From assembly GCF_039621805.1 (NCBI RefSeq), contig NZ_CP155074.1:744001-808000 (forward strand): 64,000 bases of DNA, written 5' to 3'. Below are positions 56,627-64,000 of this stretch, in pieces. The stretch comes from Paraburkholderia sp. PREW-6R. Its GTDB lineage: Bacteria; Pseudomonadota; Gammaproteobacteria; Burkholderiales; Burkholderiaceae. Below the pieces are notes generated by a model. It made no database searches, was not told the DNA's origin, and saw only the letters and a program-made list of their open reading frames with translations. The position numbers and the translations under genes were made by a program. The stretch's first letter is position 1, and every line of letters begins with the position of its first letter.

Positions 56627-57013
56627 ACCGGACGCACGAAGCGCACACAAACTGACTTCGCCACGTTTTTCGTCTGGCCAGACGGGACATGAAGGCGAGG
56701 CAAATGACGACAGGCAGTGCGCCCGCAAAGCCGGCGGGTGGACAGTCCACACAATATCCGCATTAAGCGGAACTGCAGAACAGGCGGGAAGAAGCTGGAA
56801 TAAAGCGGGAGCAGGCAGGAATAAGCGACGGGGCAGCGCTTGGCCAGGACCAGCCGGCGCGATGATGCGGGGAGAAATGGCCTGAGCCTCCGCAGAGAGG
56901 CGGAAGTAGAGGTGAACCGGGCGCCGTGTCCGCGCTTCGCGGGCACGGCTCACCTGGATATGTCCGGCCTGACCGGCACGGTCGGCAACGGACTCATCAT
57001 TCGGGGGAGTGTG

Positions 57014-57370
57014 ATGAACGACAGAATCAACAAGCCGGCCGCCAGCGCGCGCCCGGTTCACGGAGCGGAAATCCGCGCCAGCGGGCTTCGGTACGAACCT
57101 GCTTGGCAGCCCGCACCGAAATCCACGCTGCAGCAACGCCGTGGCACGGCACGGACGCTCTTCGCCGCGCCGCCAGTCGACCTGATGACGCTCGTCATCG
57201 CGGACGAAATCAGGCGCAGGCAACAGGCCGAACTTCAGCGCGACACGCTGCGCGACGCACGCTACGAAATGCCCTTGCCGCGCGAACGTCGCGACGGACG
57301 ATATGGTGAGAGCGACGATAGCCGCAACGGGCGACGCGCGGATAGCCGGTCTTCCGGTTCCGACGAATAA
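57014..57370 (+). CDS. Hypothetical protein upstream of the CpaE-like gene
   Basis: A 118-residue Arg-rich protein with no recognised domain, no membrane segment and no signal peptide. Start ATG 57014 has GGGGGAG upstream, which is the main support; 74 bp separate it from the CpaE-like gene, so they are likely co-transcribed from the sigma-54 promoter. The C-terminal third is charged and disordered-looking (RRDGRYGESDDSRNGRR). Function unknown. Confidence 0.55.
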   Translation: MNDRINKPAASARPVHGAEIRASGLRYEPAWQPAPKSTLQQRRGTARTLFAAPPVDLMTLVIADEIRRRQQAELQRDTLRDARYEMPLPRERRDGRYGESDDSRNGRRADSRSSGSDE

Positions 57371-57444
57371 CAAAAAATTGAACGGCGGCCGCGAGCGACG
57401 CGGCCCCCGTCATCACCGAACGGCCCAGGACCGGCCGGGACCAC

Positions 57445-58653
57445 ATGATCGACATCCTTCTGATTTCGTCCGGCATGGAGCGCATGCCGTTGATCGCTGC
57501 GCGCCTCGAAAAAAGCGGCGTGCCGTACCGGCTTCGCACGGCCTACGGGACGGCGCGCCAACTTCGTGTGCATGCACGGCTGATCAGAATGGCCGATCTG
57601 CTGATCGTCGACGACGTGGACCTGAGCGCGCGCGACCTCGACGACGTCGAAGAAGCGCTGGCCTGCACACCGGCGTTGCATTGCATGCTGGTGACGCCGG
57701 CGCCGTCCACCGCATTGCTGGGCGCCGCGATGCGCGTCGGTGTGCGGCACGTGCTGTCCTGGCCGCTCGACGCGGATGAGCTCGGCGCCGCGCTGATCCA
57801 GGTCGATGGCAGGAAAACGGCCGGCGTGCGGCGTAACGGGCGGGTGGTCTCGCTCGCGTCGAGCAAAGGCGGCAGCGGCACGACGCTGATCGCGGTGAAC
57901 CTCGCCTGTTCGCTCTCCGCGTTGCGCCACCGGCGCGTGTTGCTGATCGACCTGACCCAGCAGTTCGCCGACGCGAGCCTGCTGATGGCCAACAAGCCGC
58001 CGCCCGCCACGCTCGCCGACCTGTGCGCGCAGATCGACCGCCTCGACGCGGCGCTGCTGGAATCGTGCGTCATGCACGTGCACGTGAACCTCGACGTGCT
58101 GGCCGGCGCAGGCGACCCGCTGCGTGCCGCCGAGCTGCAGCCCGCGCAGTTCCAGCGCATTCTCTCGCTGGTGCGCGAGCGTTACGACGCAGTGCTGATC
58201 GACGTCGGACAAACCCTCAATCCGCTGACGATCCACGCACTCGACCATAGCGACGCGATCTGCATGGTCGTGCGGCAAACCCCACTCTATCTGCACGGCG
58301 GCCGCCGGATGATCGATATTTTCCGGGAGTTCGGCTACCCGGCCAGCAAGGTGCGGGTAGTCGTCAATCAGTACGACAAGAACGCGCAGATCAACCTGTC
58401 GACGCTCGAACGGACACTGGGCGCGAAGGTGTCGCATCAGCTTCCGCGCGATGACGCGCACGCCGACGAAGCGCTCAATCGCGGCGTGCCGCTCGTAACC
58501 TCGGCGAGGGACAGCGCGTTGGCGCGCGGCATCGGTCTGCTTGCGGACATGCTGTGGCCGGCGCTGACCGCCGAGCGCCGCAAGAGCGTGCTGGGCCGTC
58601 TGTTCGCGACACGGCCCAATCTGCCGCCGCCGCAATGGAAGCCGGGTCACTGA
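57445..58653 (+). CDS. CpaE/TadZ-like MinD-type ATPase, orphan
   Basis: A 402-residue protein: an atypical receiver-like N domain (about 1-120) and a SIMIBI-class ATPase (about 133-370) with deviant Walker A KGGSGTT (141-147), RVLLIDLTQQ as Walker A' and VLIDVGQTLNP as Walker B. CpaE/TadZ place Tad pilus machinery at cell poles, but no other tad/cpa gene (cpaB, cpaC, cpaF) is in the window. Alternative roles are in exopolysaccharide or motility localisation. The gene is downstream of the sigma-54 promoter and the hypothetical gene. Confidence 0.82.
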   Translation: MIDILLISSGMERMPLIAARLEKSGVPYRLRTAYGTARQLRVHARLIRMADLLIVDDVDLSARDLDDVEEALACTPALHCMLVTPAPSTALLGAAMRVGVRHVLSWPLDADELGAALIQVDGRKTAGVRRNGRVVSLASSKGGSGTTLIAVNLACSLSALRHRRVLLIDLTQQFADASLLMANKPPPATLADLCAQIDRLDAALLESCVMHVHVNLDVLAGAGDPLRAAELQPAQFQRILSLVRERYDAVLIDVGQTLNPLTIHALDHSDAICMVVRQTPLYLHGGRRMIDIFREFGYPASKVRVVVNQYDKNAQINLSTLERTLGAKVSHQLPRDDAHADEALNRGVPLVTSARDSALARGIGLLADMLWPALTAERRKSVLGRLFATRPNLPPPQWKPGH

Positions 58654-58921
58654 GCAGGACGTTGCCGTGCCCATGGCGCTGCCGCCACCATGAGACGCCC
58701 GGTTGGCCCGATCGATTGACCGCGCAGCTGGACGCCCGGTAGCCACCCACGCAGTGCCACGCTCAGCACGCACTCGATTGGTAACGCCGGTTGCGTGCGC
58801 AGCCGTGCTGTAGGCGAAGCGCTTTTCGACGGTATATGGTGTACTGATGGTCGAGCGGGGCCCGACGGCCCGATTGAATACCCGATCACCCGATCCACCT
58901 GATCCACCGCGAGAGAGCCCA

Positions 58922-60364
58922 GTGAGCGCAGCACCGTTCCAGCCCAACGACATGGCTTCGATTCTGTCCAATCCGATTCTCAACACGGATTCGTACAAGG
59001 CCTCGCACTTTCTGCAATATCCGCCAGAAGCCACGGCCATGTTCTCGTACATCGAGTCGCGCGGCGGCCGCTATGACCGCACGCTGTTTTTTGGCTTGCA
59101 GATGCTCATCAAGGAGTATCTGTGCCGCCCCGTCACATCGGCGATGATCGGGCAGGCCAAAGCGTTCTTCACCGCGCATGGCGAGCCGTTCAACGAGGCG
59201 GGCTGGCGCTATATCGTCGATCAATGCAATGGCTATCTGCCGGTGCGGATTCGTGCGGTGCCGGAAGGGTCCGTGGTGCCTACGCACAACGCGCTCGTGA
59301 CTGTCGAATGCGACGATCCACGGGTGTTCTGGCTCGCATCGTATCTGGAGACGATGCTGCTGCGCGTGTGGTATCCGATCACGGTCGCGACGCAGAGCTG
59401 GCATCTGCGCAAACTGATTCGAGCCGCGCTCGTGAAAAGCAGCGACGATCTCGCGCAGTTGCCGTTCAAGCTGCACGACTTCGGCGCGCGCGGCGTGTCG
59501 AGCGCGGAGTCGGCCGCGATTGGCGGCGCGGCGCATCTGGTGAGCTTCATGGGTTCGGACACGGTGCTCGGCGTGGTGGCCGCGAACCATTACTACAACG
59601 AGTCAATGGCCGCGTTTTCCGTGCCGGCGGCGGAGCACAGCACGATTACCTCGTGGGGACGCGAGCGCGAAACGGACGCCTTTCGCAACATGATCGCGAC
59701 ATTCGGCAAGCCCGGCGCGATCGTCTCCGTGGTCTCGGATTCGTACGATCTGTTCGCCGCGCTCGACGTCTGGGGTTCGGAACTGAAACAGACCGTAATC
59801 GATTCCGGCGGGATGCTGGTCATCCGGCCCGATTCGGGTGATCCGCGCACCATCGTGCTGCAAACGCTGCGCGCGCTGGATGCATCGTTTGGATCGACGG
59901 TGAATGGCAAAGGACGCCGCGTGCTGAACAACGTGCGCGTGATTCAGGGCGACGGCGTGAACCCCGAGTCGATCGAAGCGATCCTCGCCGCGATGGACGA
60001 AGCCGGTTTCGCCGCGGACAACATCGTGTTCGGCATGGGCGGTGCGCTGTTGCAACAGATCAATCGCGACACTCAGCGCTTCGCGATGAAATGTTCCGCG
60101 ATCCGTCTCGGCGACGAATGGCACGACGTGCTGAAAGATCCGGTGACCGACGCCGGCAAGCGTTCGATGAAAGGGCGTCTCACGTTGCTCGTCAATCGTC
60201 GCACGGGCGAGTATCGGACCGTCACGTTGCCGCTCGCATGGGACGACCGCACCGCCGAAGCCGACTGGGAAGACGCGCTCGTCACGGTGTACGAGTCGGG
60301 CAGGCTGCTGGTGGACGAATCGCTGGCGGCAATCAGGCGCCGCGCGCACGCAGACGAAAACTAG
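58922..60364 (+). CDS. nadV: Nicotinamide phosphoribosyltransferase (NAMPT/NadV)
   Basis: A 480-residue enzyme that joins nicotinamide and PRPP to make NMN, the first step of the short NAD salvage pathway. Family marks: LNTDSYKASHFLQYP, FSYIESRGG, HDFGARGVSSAESAAIGGAAHL, the histidine in AEHSTITSWGRE, SGGMLVIRPDSGDP and VIQGDGVNPESI. Start GTG 58922 follows GAGAGAG; ATG 58952 is possible. No partner (NadM-Nudix or PRPP synthase) is adjacent. The TAG stop shares CTAG (60361-60364) with the stop of the convergent transporter gene. Confidence 0.94.
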   Translation: MSAAPFQPNDMASILSNPILNTDSYKASHFLQYPPEATAMFSYIESRGGRYDRTLFFGLQMLIKEYLCRPVTSAMIGQAKAFFTAHGEPFNEAGWRYIVDQCNGYLPVRIRAVPEGSVVPTHNALVTVECDDPRVFWLASYLETMLLRVWYPITVATQSWHLRKLIRAALVKSSDDLAQLPFKLHDFGARGVSSAESAAIGGAAHLVSFMGSDTVLGVVAANHYYNESMAAFSVPAAEHSTITSWGRERETDAFRNMIATFGKPGAIVSVVSDSYDLFAALDVWGSELKQTVIDSGGMLVIRPDSGDPRTIVLQTLRALDASFGSTVNGKGRRVLNNVRVIQGDGVNPESIEAILAAMDEAGFAADNIVFGMGGALLQQINRDTQRFAMKCSAIRLGDEWHDVLKDPVTDAGKRSMKGRLTLLVNRRTGEYRTVTLPLAWDDRTAEADWEDALVTVYESGRLLVDESLAAIRRRAHADEN

Positions 60365-62208
60365 GCCGGTTCTCGAACCGGCCAGACATCGACGCCTTCA
60401 GCGCGTACGCTGATCCGGCAGGGCGAGCCTTCTCGCAAACTTGCATCTTCGCTGGCAATATCGAAGTTGACGCCGGCGATGTTCACCCGGATATAGCGCT
60501 CGCCGCGCCGCAGTTCGATTGCGTCGACCACGCCGGCATGCGCGCCGTCGGCCATCAGCGTCAGCGCGTGCGACGAGACGCGCCACATGACCCGCTGACC
60601 CGCCGCGAATGCGCCTTCCCGTACGCCGGTTTCGAACACCAGCCCCGCAGCAAGCGCCAGGCGTCCAGGCGCGCCGATCACGCCCTCGCCGACATTGTGC
60701 AAACCGAGCAATGCGGCGACTCGCATGGAAGCGGGCCGCTCGAATACAGCGTCGATCGCGCCGGCCTGGAGGACGCGTCCCTGTTCGACGACGAGAACTT
60801 CGTCGGCGAGCAGCGCGGCCTCGTCGGGATCGTGTGTGACGATGATCGTCACCGCCGCGATCTCGCGCTGCAGGGTACGCAACGACTGCTGCAGACGGCG
60901 GCGCCTGGGCGTATCGAGCGCGGCGAACGGCTCGTCGAAGAGCAGCAGTTCGCTATGCCGGGTCAGCGCGCGTGCCAGCGCCACGCGCTGCCGCTGCCCG
61001 AACGACAACTGGTGCGGCAGCCGTCCGACCAGATGCGCGAGCCCCAGGTGATCGAGCCAGTAGCGTGCGCCGGCCGGGTCGGCATCGACCGGAAAAGCGA
61101 GTTGCTGTGCCACCGTCATGTGCGGAAAGAGCCCGTAGTCCTGCGGCATGTAGCCGATCTGGCGGCGCTCGGGCGGCAGCGTATCCAGTTGCGTGTCGCC
61201 AAGCCGCACGGAACTCGACGCATTCGATTCGAGCCCGGCAATCAGGCGCAACGCGAGCGACTTGCCCGAACCCGATGGCCCGATGATCGCAAGGCGGCGC
61301 GTGGTAGGCGCCCACGCAATGTCGAGATCGAATGCGCCAAGCTGCCGGTGCAAGTGGAACGCGAGGCTTCTACCGGCCGAGGCGTCGCGACCGGTGGCGA
61401 GAGCAGTGCGAGGTTCGAGCGCGTCGTCGGCGGCCTCGACGGGTTCCGCGCCGTTGCGTTGACGCAGACTCAGGATCGACAGCACCGCGCACAGGATTGC
61501 GATGGCGAGCGTCGGCAGCAGCAGCGGCATCATCGCGGGCAGCCCCTGGCCGCCGAACACCACATAGGTATAGACCGGCAGCGAATACGGATGATAGGCG
61601 ACCATCACCGTCGCGCCGAATTCGCCGAACGCGCGCAGCCATGCGAGCGCGAGGCCGGCGCGTATCGCGGGCCACGCGACGGGCAGCATCACGCGAAAAA
61701 AGCGGCTCGACGCGTGATGGCCGAGCGTCGCGGCCACGTCGTCGAGCACCGGATCGACGGCGGCGAACGCGGACTTTGCGGCAATGATCAGAAACGGCGC
61801 AGCGACGAACGTTTCGGCCAGCACGATGCCGGCGAACGAGTCGGTCAGCGCGCCACCGCTGAGCCGGCCAACCCAGCTGTACGGACCGAGCAGAAACAGC
61901 AGCAGCACACCGCTCGTGAGCGGCGGCAGCGCGAGCGGCAACTGGACGACGAAGCCGAGCAGCGCCACCTTGCGTGAGCGGGACCGCGCGAGCAAGTAGC
62001 CAAGCGGCACGCCGCCCAGCAGGATCACGAGCGATGCGACGCTGGCGCTGCCCGCCGAGATGCCGACCGCCGACCACGTGGCGCGCCAGTCGACGCCCGT
62101 CCAGTCCGCCGCGCCAAGCTGCGGCACGCTCGCTGCGAACGGCGCGCACAGATAGACGGCCAGCAGCGCGGCCAGCCAGAGCAGCGGTCGCGCGGCAGGA
62201 CGGTTCAC
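60361..62208 (-). CDS. Fused permease-ATPase of a molybdate/tungstate ABC transporter (ModB-ModC)
   Basis: A 615-residue single-chain fusion. Residues ~1-265 are a permease with six helices and the EAA-type loop (GEFGATVMVAYHPY). Residues ~290-490 are an ATPase with GPSGSGKS, QDYGLFPHMTV, signature LSFGQRQRVALARAL and LLFDEPFAALD. The last ~115 residues are a TOBE/MOP-like domain (ISVRAEGVDVW) that may sense oxyanion. In most bacteria ModB and ModC are separate. It begins at GTG 62208, 48 bp after the modA-like stop, and forms an operon with it. Confidence 0.92.
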   Translation of the reverse strand: MNRPAARPLLWLAALLAVYLCAPFAASVPQLGAADWTGVDWRATWSAVGISAGSASVASLVILLGGVPLGYLLARSRSRKVALLGFVVQLPLALPPLTSGVLLLFLLGPYSWVGRLSGGALTDSFAGIVLAETFVAAPFLIIAAKSAFAAVDPVLDDVAATLGHHASSRFFRVMLPVAWPAIRAGLALAWLRAFGEFGATVMVAYHPYSLPVYTYVVFGGQGLPAMMPLLLPTLAIAILCAVLSILSLRQRNGAEPVEAADDALEPRTALATGRDASAGRSLAFHLHRQLGAFDLDIAWAPTTRRLAIIGPSGSGKSLALRLIAGLESNASSSVRLGDTQLDTLPPERRQIGYMPQDYGLFPHMTVAQQLAFPVDADPAGARYWLDHLGLAHLVGRLPHQLSFGQRQRVALARALTRHSELLLFDEPFAALDTPRRRRLQQSLRTLQREIAAVTIIVTHDPDEAALLADEVLVVEQGRVLQAGAIDAVFERPASMRVAALLGLHNVGEGVIGAPGRLALAAGLVFETGVREGAFAAGQRVMWRVSSHALTLMADGAHAGVVDAIELRRGERYIRVNIAGVNFDIASEDASLREGSPCRISVRAEGVDVWPVREPA

Positions 62209-62256
62209 CGGGTTGGCGAGGCTGTTCGAGGAATTCGCGATGTTCGTTATCCTGCG

Positions 62257-63135
62257 TTACTCGTTCGCGGCGTCGATCACGGCCTGCACGGAAGGCGGCA
62301 TGGCTTGCACGTTACCTTTCACCGTGGGTTTGACGATACCCACGCCGTGTTGCCTGAGCAGCGCGCGTCCTTGCGCGCTCAACAGGAAGTCGACGAAGCT
62401 GCTCGCGCCTGTGCGGTTCGGCGCGTCGTTGAGGATCGTCAGCGTATAGCTTGCCTTGGCCTGCAACTCAGGCGCGGGGCGGATCGCCGGAATCTTCAGG
62501 TCCGACGTTTCGGTCGAGTAAAAGAAGCCCGCGTCGAGCTGGCCGGATTGCAGACGGCCCACCAGCGTTTCTTCAGGCAGCACCTGCTCCGGATTGTCCG
62601 GCGCGCCGAGTATTTTCTGCGCAAGGTCGGGCTGATGGTAGAGGTCTGCCGCCTTCGTCACCATCTCCACGGTGAACGCGCCCTTCGGATCGAGCTTCGG
62701 ATCGGTGCGGCCAATCCGGATGCCCTGTTCCTGCAACACCTGATCCCAGCGTTTGCCCGTGAACTGCGAAGCGAATCGGCTCTGCGCGTTATAGCCGATC
62801 ATCAGCGGCGATTCGGCAAAGTTCACGTACCAGCTGACGTGATCGCCATTCGCCTCGCCCATCAGGCTCGTATTGACCTTGGGGCTTGCGCTGATGAACA
62901 CATCGCCGCGGCGCAGCTTGCCTTTGATTTCGTTGGCAATCTTGTTCGAGCCCGCCGCATAGCCGCGGAAATGCTGCCCCGTGGCCTTCTCGAACGCCGG
63001 CCCGACGCTGCGCTCCATCAGATTGACGAGCGAGCCGGCATACAGCACGTTGACCGTGTCAGCCTGCGCGAACGCCGGCGCGGCGTTGACGATGCCGGTG
63101 ACGGCCACGAGAGAGGCGAGCAACTTGCGAATCAT
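62257..63135 (-). CDS. Molybdate/tungstate-type substrate-binding protein (ModA/WtpA-like)
   Basis: A 292-residue periplasmic protein with a signal peptide (LLASLVAVTGIVNAAPAFAQ). The mature part begins VNVLYAGSLVNLMERSVGPAFEKATG with GYAAGSNKIANEIKGKLRRGDVFISAS, which resembles WtpA and other tungstate/molybdate binders more than E. coli ModA. C-terminal TLVGRLQSGQLDAGFFY and FVDFLLSAQGRALL are typical of the fold. Which oxyanion it prefers is unclear. It is the first gene of the operon, with ModE-box-like dyads upstream. Confidence 0.9.
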   Translation of the reverse strand: MIRKLLASLVAVTGIVNAAPAFAQADTVNVLYAGSLVNLMERSVGPAFEKATGQHFRGYAAGSNKIANEIKGKLRRGDVFISASPKVNTSLMGEANGDHVSWYVNFAESPLMIGYNAQSRFASQFTGKRWDQVLQEQGIRIGRTDPKLDPKGAFTVEMVTKAADLYHQPDLAQKILGAPDNPEQVLPEETLVGRLQSGQLDAGFFYSTETSDLKIPAIRPAPELQAKASYTLTILNDAPNRTGASSFVDFLLSAQGRALLRQHGVGIVKPTVKGNVQAMPPSVQAVIDAANE

Positions 63136-63150
63136 GCGATAACCCGGTTT

Positions 63151-63174
63151 CGTTATTAAGAGCGCTATATTACG
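63151..63174. promoter_or_regulatory. ModE-box-like dyad before modA-like gene
   Basis: CGTTATTA-N8-ATATTACG is a 24-bp imperfect dyad 15 bp upstream of the modA-like ATG. ModE sites have CGTTATAT-type half sites in inverted orientation. Binding here would cover the promoter or start site, giving oxyanion-dependent repression. Confidence 0.65.
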
Positions 63175-63180
63175 ACGTCA

Positions 63181-63196
63181 GCGCACAATTGTGCGC
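63181..63196. promoter_or_regulatory. Perfect 16-bp palindrome
   Basis: GCGCACAATTGTGCGC is a perfect inverted repeat, just upstream of the ModE-like dyad. It is likely an operator for another regulator, or part of the mod promoter. Its owner is unknown. Confidence 0.6.
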
Positions 63197-63515
63197 GGCC
63201 GGCAGTATTGCTGTAAGCCTTGACAGGCGCCGTATGTGCCGATGCGCTGCACAGGCGTCGGTTTGCACTTCATGAGACAGCCACGCCAACTCGCTTGCGA
63301 TCGCTTGCGCATTGCGTTCAGCAGGTCGCGCTTTGTCGCAGTGAAGACCAAAGGCGCATGGAATCTCCCGAGCGGCGCGACCGCGCGCCATCTGTCTTGT
63401 GACGAGGTTCGTCTCCGAATGAATAACGACGCCCCGCGCGCCCTGGCGGAATTCGACGATGTCGGCAGCAATATCGCGCTTATCACGGCGGTCGATGCAA
63501 AAGCCGGTGTCGCAG

Positions 63516-63539
63516 CGTAATATACGCACGAATATAGCG
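63516..63539. promoter_or_regulatory. Second ModE-box-like dyad
   Basis: CGTAATAT-N8-ATATAGCG, 24 bp, shares the first nine bases with the reverse complement of the dyad at 63151-63174. It lies 212 bp before the modE-like ATG, so it may give autoregulation of that gene. Confidence 0.55.
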
Positions 63540-63750
63540 AGTCGACAAGCCGCCACGGAACCAATGCTGGAGATAACCGCGCATGGATTGTGAGAACGAA
63601 AGTGCGGCGCCCGCCGCGCAGAGCACGCTAATCGGGCGTGGTCCCGAGCCCGGCTGCTCGGTGTGCGGACTCAGGCCGCTCTCTGCCGAATGCAGATGAG
63701 GCCGTCCGGCCAGGATGGCGGCAGCAGGCGGTTCGTGTATCCTTTCGCGC

Positions 63751-64000
63751 ATGGCTGATCATGTAAAAACCAAACCAGCGCCCGCGCCAAAACCTCACAA
63801 GACACGTCCCGAAGTGCGCTTCAGAATGCGCATCCGTCATGGCGACGCGGTCGCGCTCGGTCCGGGCAAAGTCGAACTGCTCGAAGCCATTCGCGAGCAC
63901 GGTTCGATCTCGGCGGCGGCGCGCAGTCTCGACATGTCCTACCGTCGCGCGTGGTTGCTGATCGACGTACTGAACCGCTCGCTCAGGTCACCGGCCACGC
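63751..64000 (+). CDS. ModE-like molybdate-responsive regulator, N-terminal part (3' end outside window)
   Basis: The first 83 residues of a winged helix-turn-helix protein: RFRMRIRHGDAVALGPGKVE, LLEAIREHGSISAAARSLDM and SYRRAWLLIDVLNRS form the ModE/LysR-type DNA-binding domain (ISAAARSLDMSYRRAW is the ModE signature). The C-terminal MOP domains, if present, are outside the window. The Lys/Pro-rich first 20 residues are extra relative to E. coli ModE. It is divergent from the molybdate-type operon, as expected for its regulator. Confidence 0.9.
   Translation, partial: MADHVKTKPAPAPKPHKTRPEVRFRMRIRHGDAVALGPGKVELLEAIREHGSISAAARSLDMSYRRAWLLIDVLNRSLRSPAT

Larger units (their letters stand above)
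55665..57013. other. Long non-coding region with regulatory features
   Basis: About 1350 bp without a supported gene, unusual for this genome. It includes three inverted repeats (AAAGCGCTTT at 55980-55989; CGACGCA-N11-TGCGTCG at 56101-56125; ACGCTTAAAAGCGT at 56187-56200), a sigma-54 promoter (56426-56441) and a 35-base hairpin (56592-56626). It runs from the activator gene to a hypothetical gene. Short open frames within it have no ribosome binding site or known domains. Confidence 0.55.
63136..63750. other. Intergenic region between the mod operon and modE-like gene
   Basis: About 615 bp with no supported gene. Short open frames on both strands here use GTG or TTG starts, have no ribosome binding site or recognisable domain. 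Contains two ModE-box-like dyads and a perfect palindrome, listed separately. Confidence 0.5.

Noticed and set aside
56276-56885. Several 90-140 residue open frames in the long region before 57014
   Set aside because: Compositions are those of shadow frames, none has a ribosome binding site, and one crosses the sigma-54 promoter and hairpin.
63170-63564. Open frames of 94-128 residues on both strands in the mod intergenic region
   Set aside because: They begin with GTG or TTG, have no ribosome binding site or domain, and overlap each other on opposite strands.

Overview
The window is a high-GC, gene-dense stretch from a betaproteobacterium of the Burkholderia/Paraburkholderia group. I infer this from the convergent rpfF/rpfR pair of the BDSF type, a complete pelABCDEFG operon, an rpoN gene lacking the usual lptB/hpf/ptsN neighbours, and the general protein character. 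Paraburkholderia is my best guess at genus; the sequence alone does not prove it. No rRNA, tRNA, CRISPR array, insertion sequence or prophage gene was seen, so this reads as ordinary chromosome with accessory blocks. Both ends cut genes: an M20 peptidase on the left and a ModE-type regulator on the right.

Layout. 1-1.7 kb: peptidase end and an Ldh-family dehydrogenase. 2.0-5.0 kb: rpfF (cis-2-unsaturated fatty acid signal synthase) convergent with rpfR (PAS-GGDEF-EAL receptor). 5.2-13.2 kb: Lhr helicase, aldo/keto reductase, AhpD-like protein with a divergent AraC regulator, and a small FUSC protein. 13.2-26.8 kb (minus strand): the whole Pel exopolysaccharide operon, with c-di-GMP receptor PelD. 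27-36.6 kb: an antiporter followed by small stress-type genes (DUF3175, PRC-barrel, topoisomerase IB, PfpI, DUF4142, DUF1488, glycine zipper, PA2169-type bundle, BON). 37.1-38.6 kb: an rpoN copy with a sigma-54-type promoter of its own. 38.8-43.9 kb: aminotransferase, FadR-type regulator and lutABC lactate oxidation operon behind a strong promoter and operator. 44.8-48.8 kb: an apparent SOS-controlled pair, FAN1 nuclease plus a nuclease-XPD/DinG helicase fusion. 48.9-54.1 kb: MscS channel, NIPSNAP protein, MFS exporter. 54.2-58.7 kb: a sigma-54 activator with a degenerate receiver, a 1.35-kb non-coding region with a sigma-54 promoter and hairpin, a hypothetical gene and an orphan CpaE-like ATPase. 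58.9-64 kb: nicotinamide phosphoribosyltransferase, a fused molybdate permease-ATPase, its binding protein and the divergent ModE-like gene.

How the parts may fit. RpfF makes the diffusible signal and RpfR adjusts c-di-GMP in response. PelD is a c-di-GMP receptor in the same window, and the 54-kb activator resembles VpsR/BerB-type regulators that respond to c-di-GMP. The rpoN copy would serve that activator. This gives a plausible quorum signal to c-di-GMP to matrix circuit. The most distinctive system is the LexA-boxed FAN1/helicase-nuclease operon, which looks like a compact bacterial interstrand-crosslink repair module.
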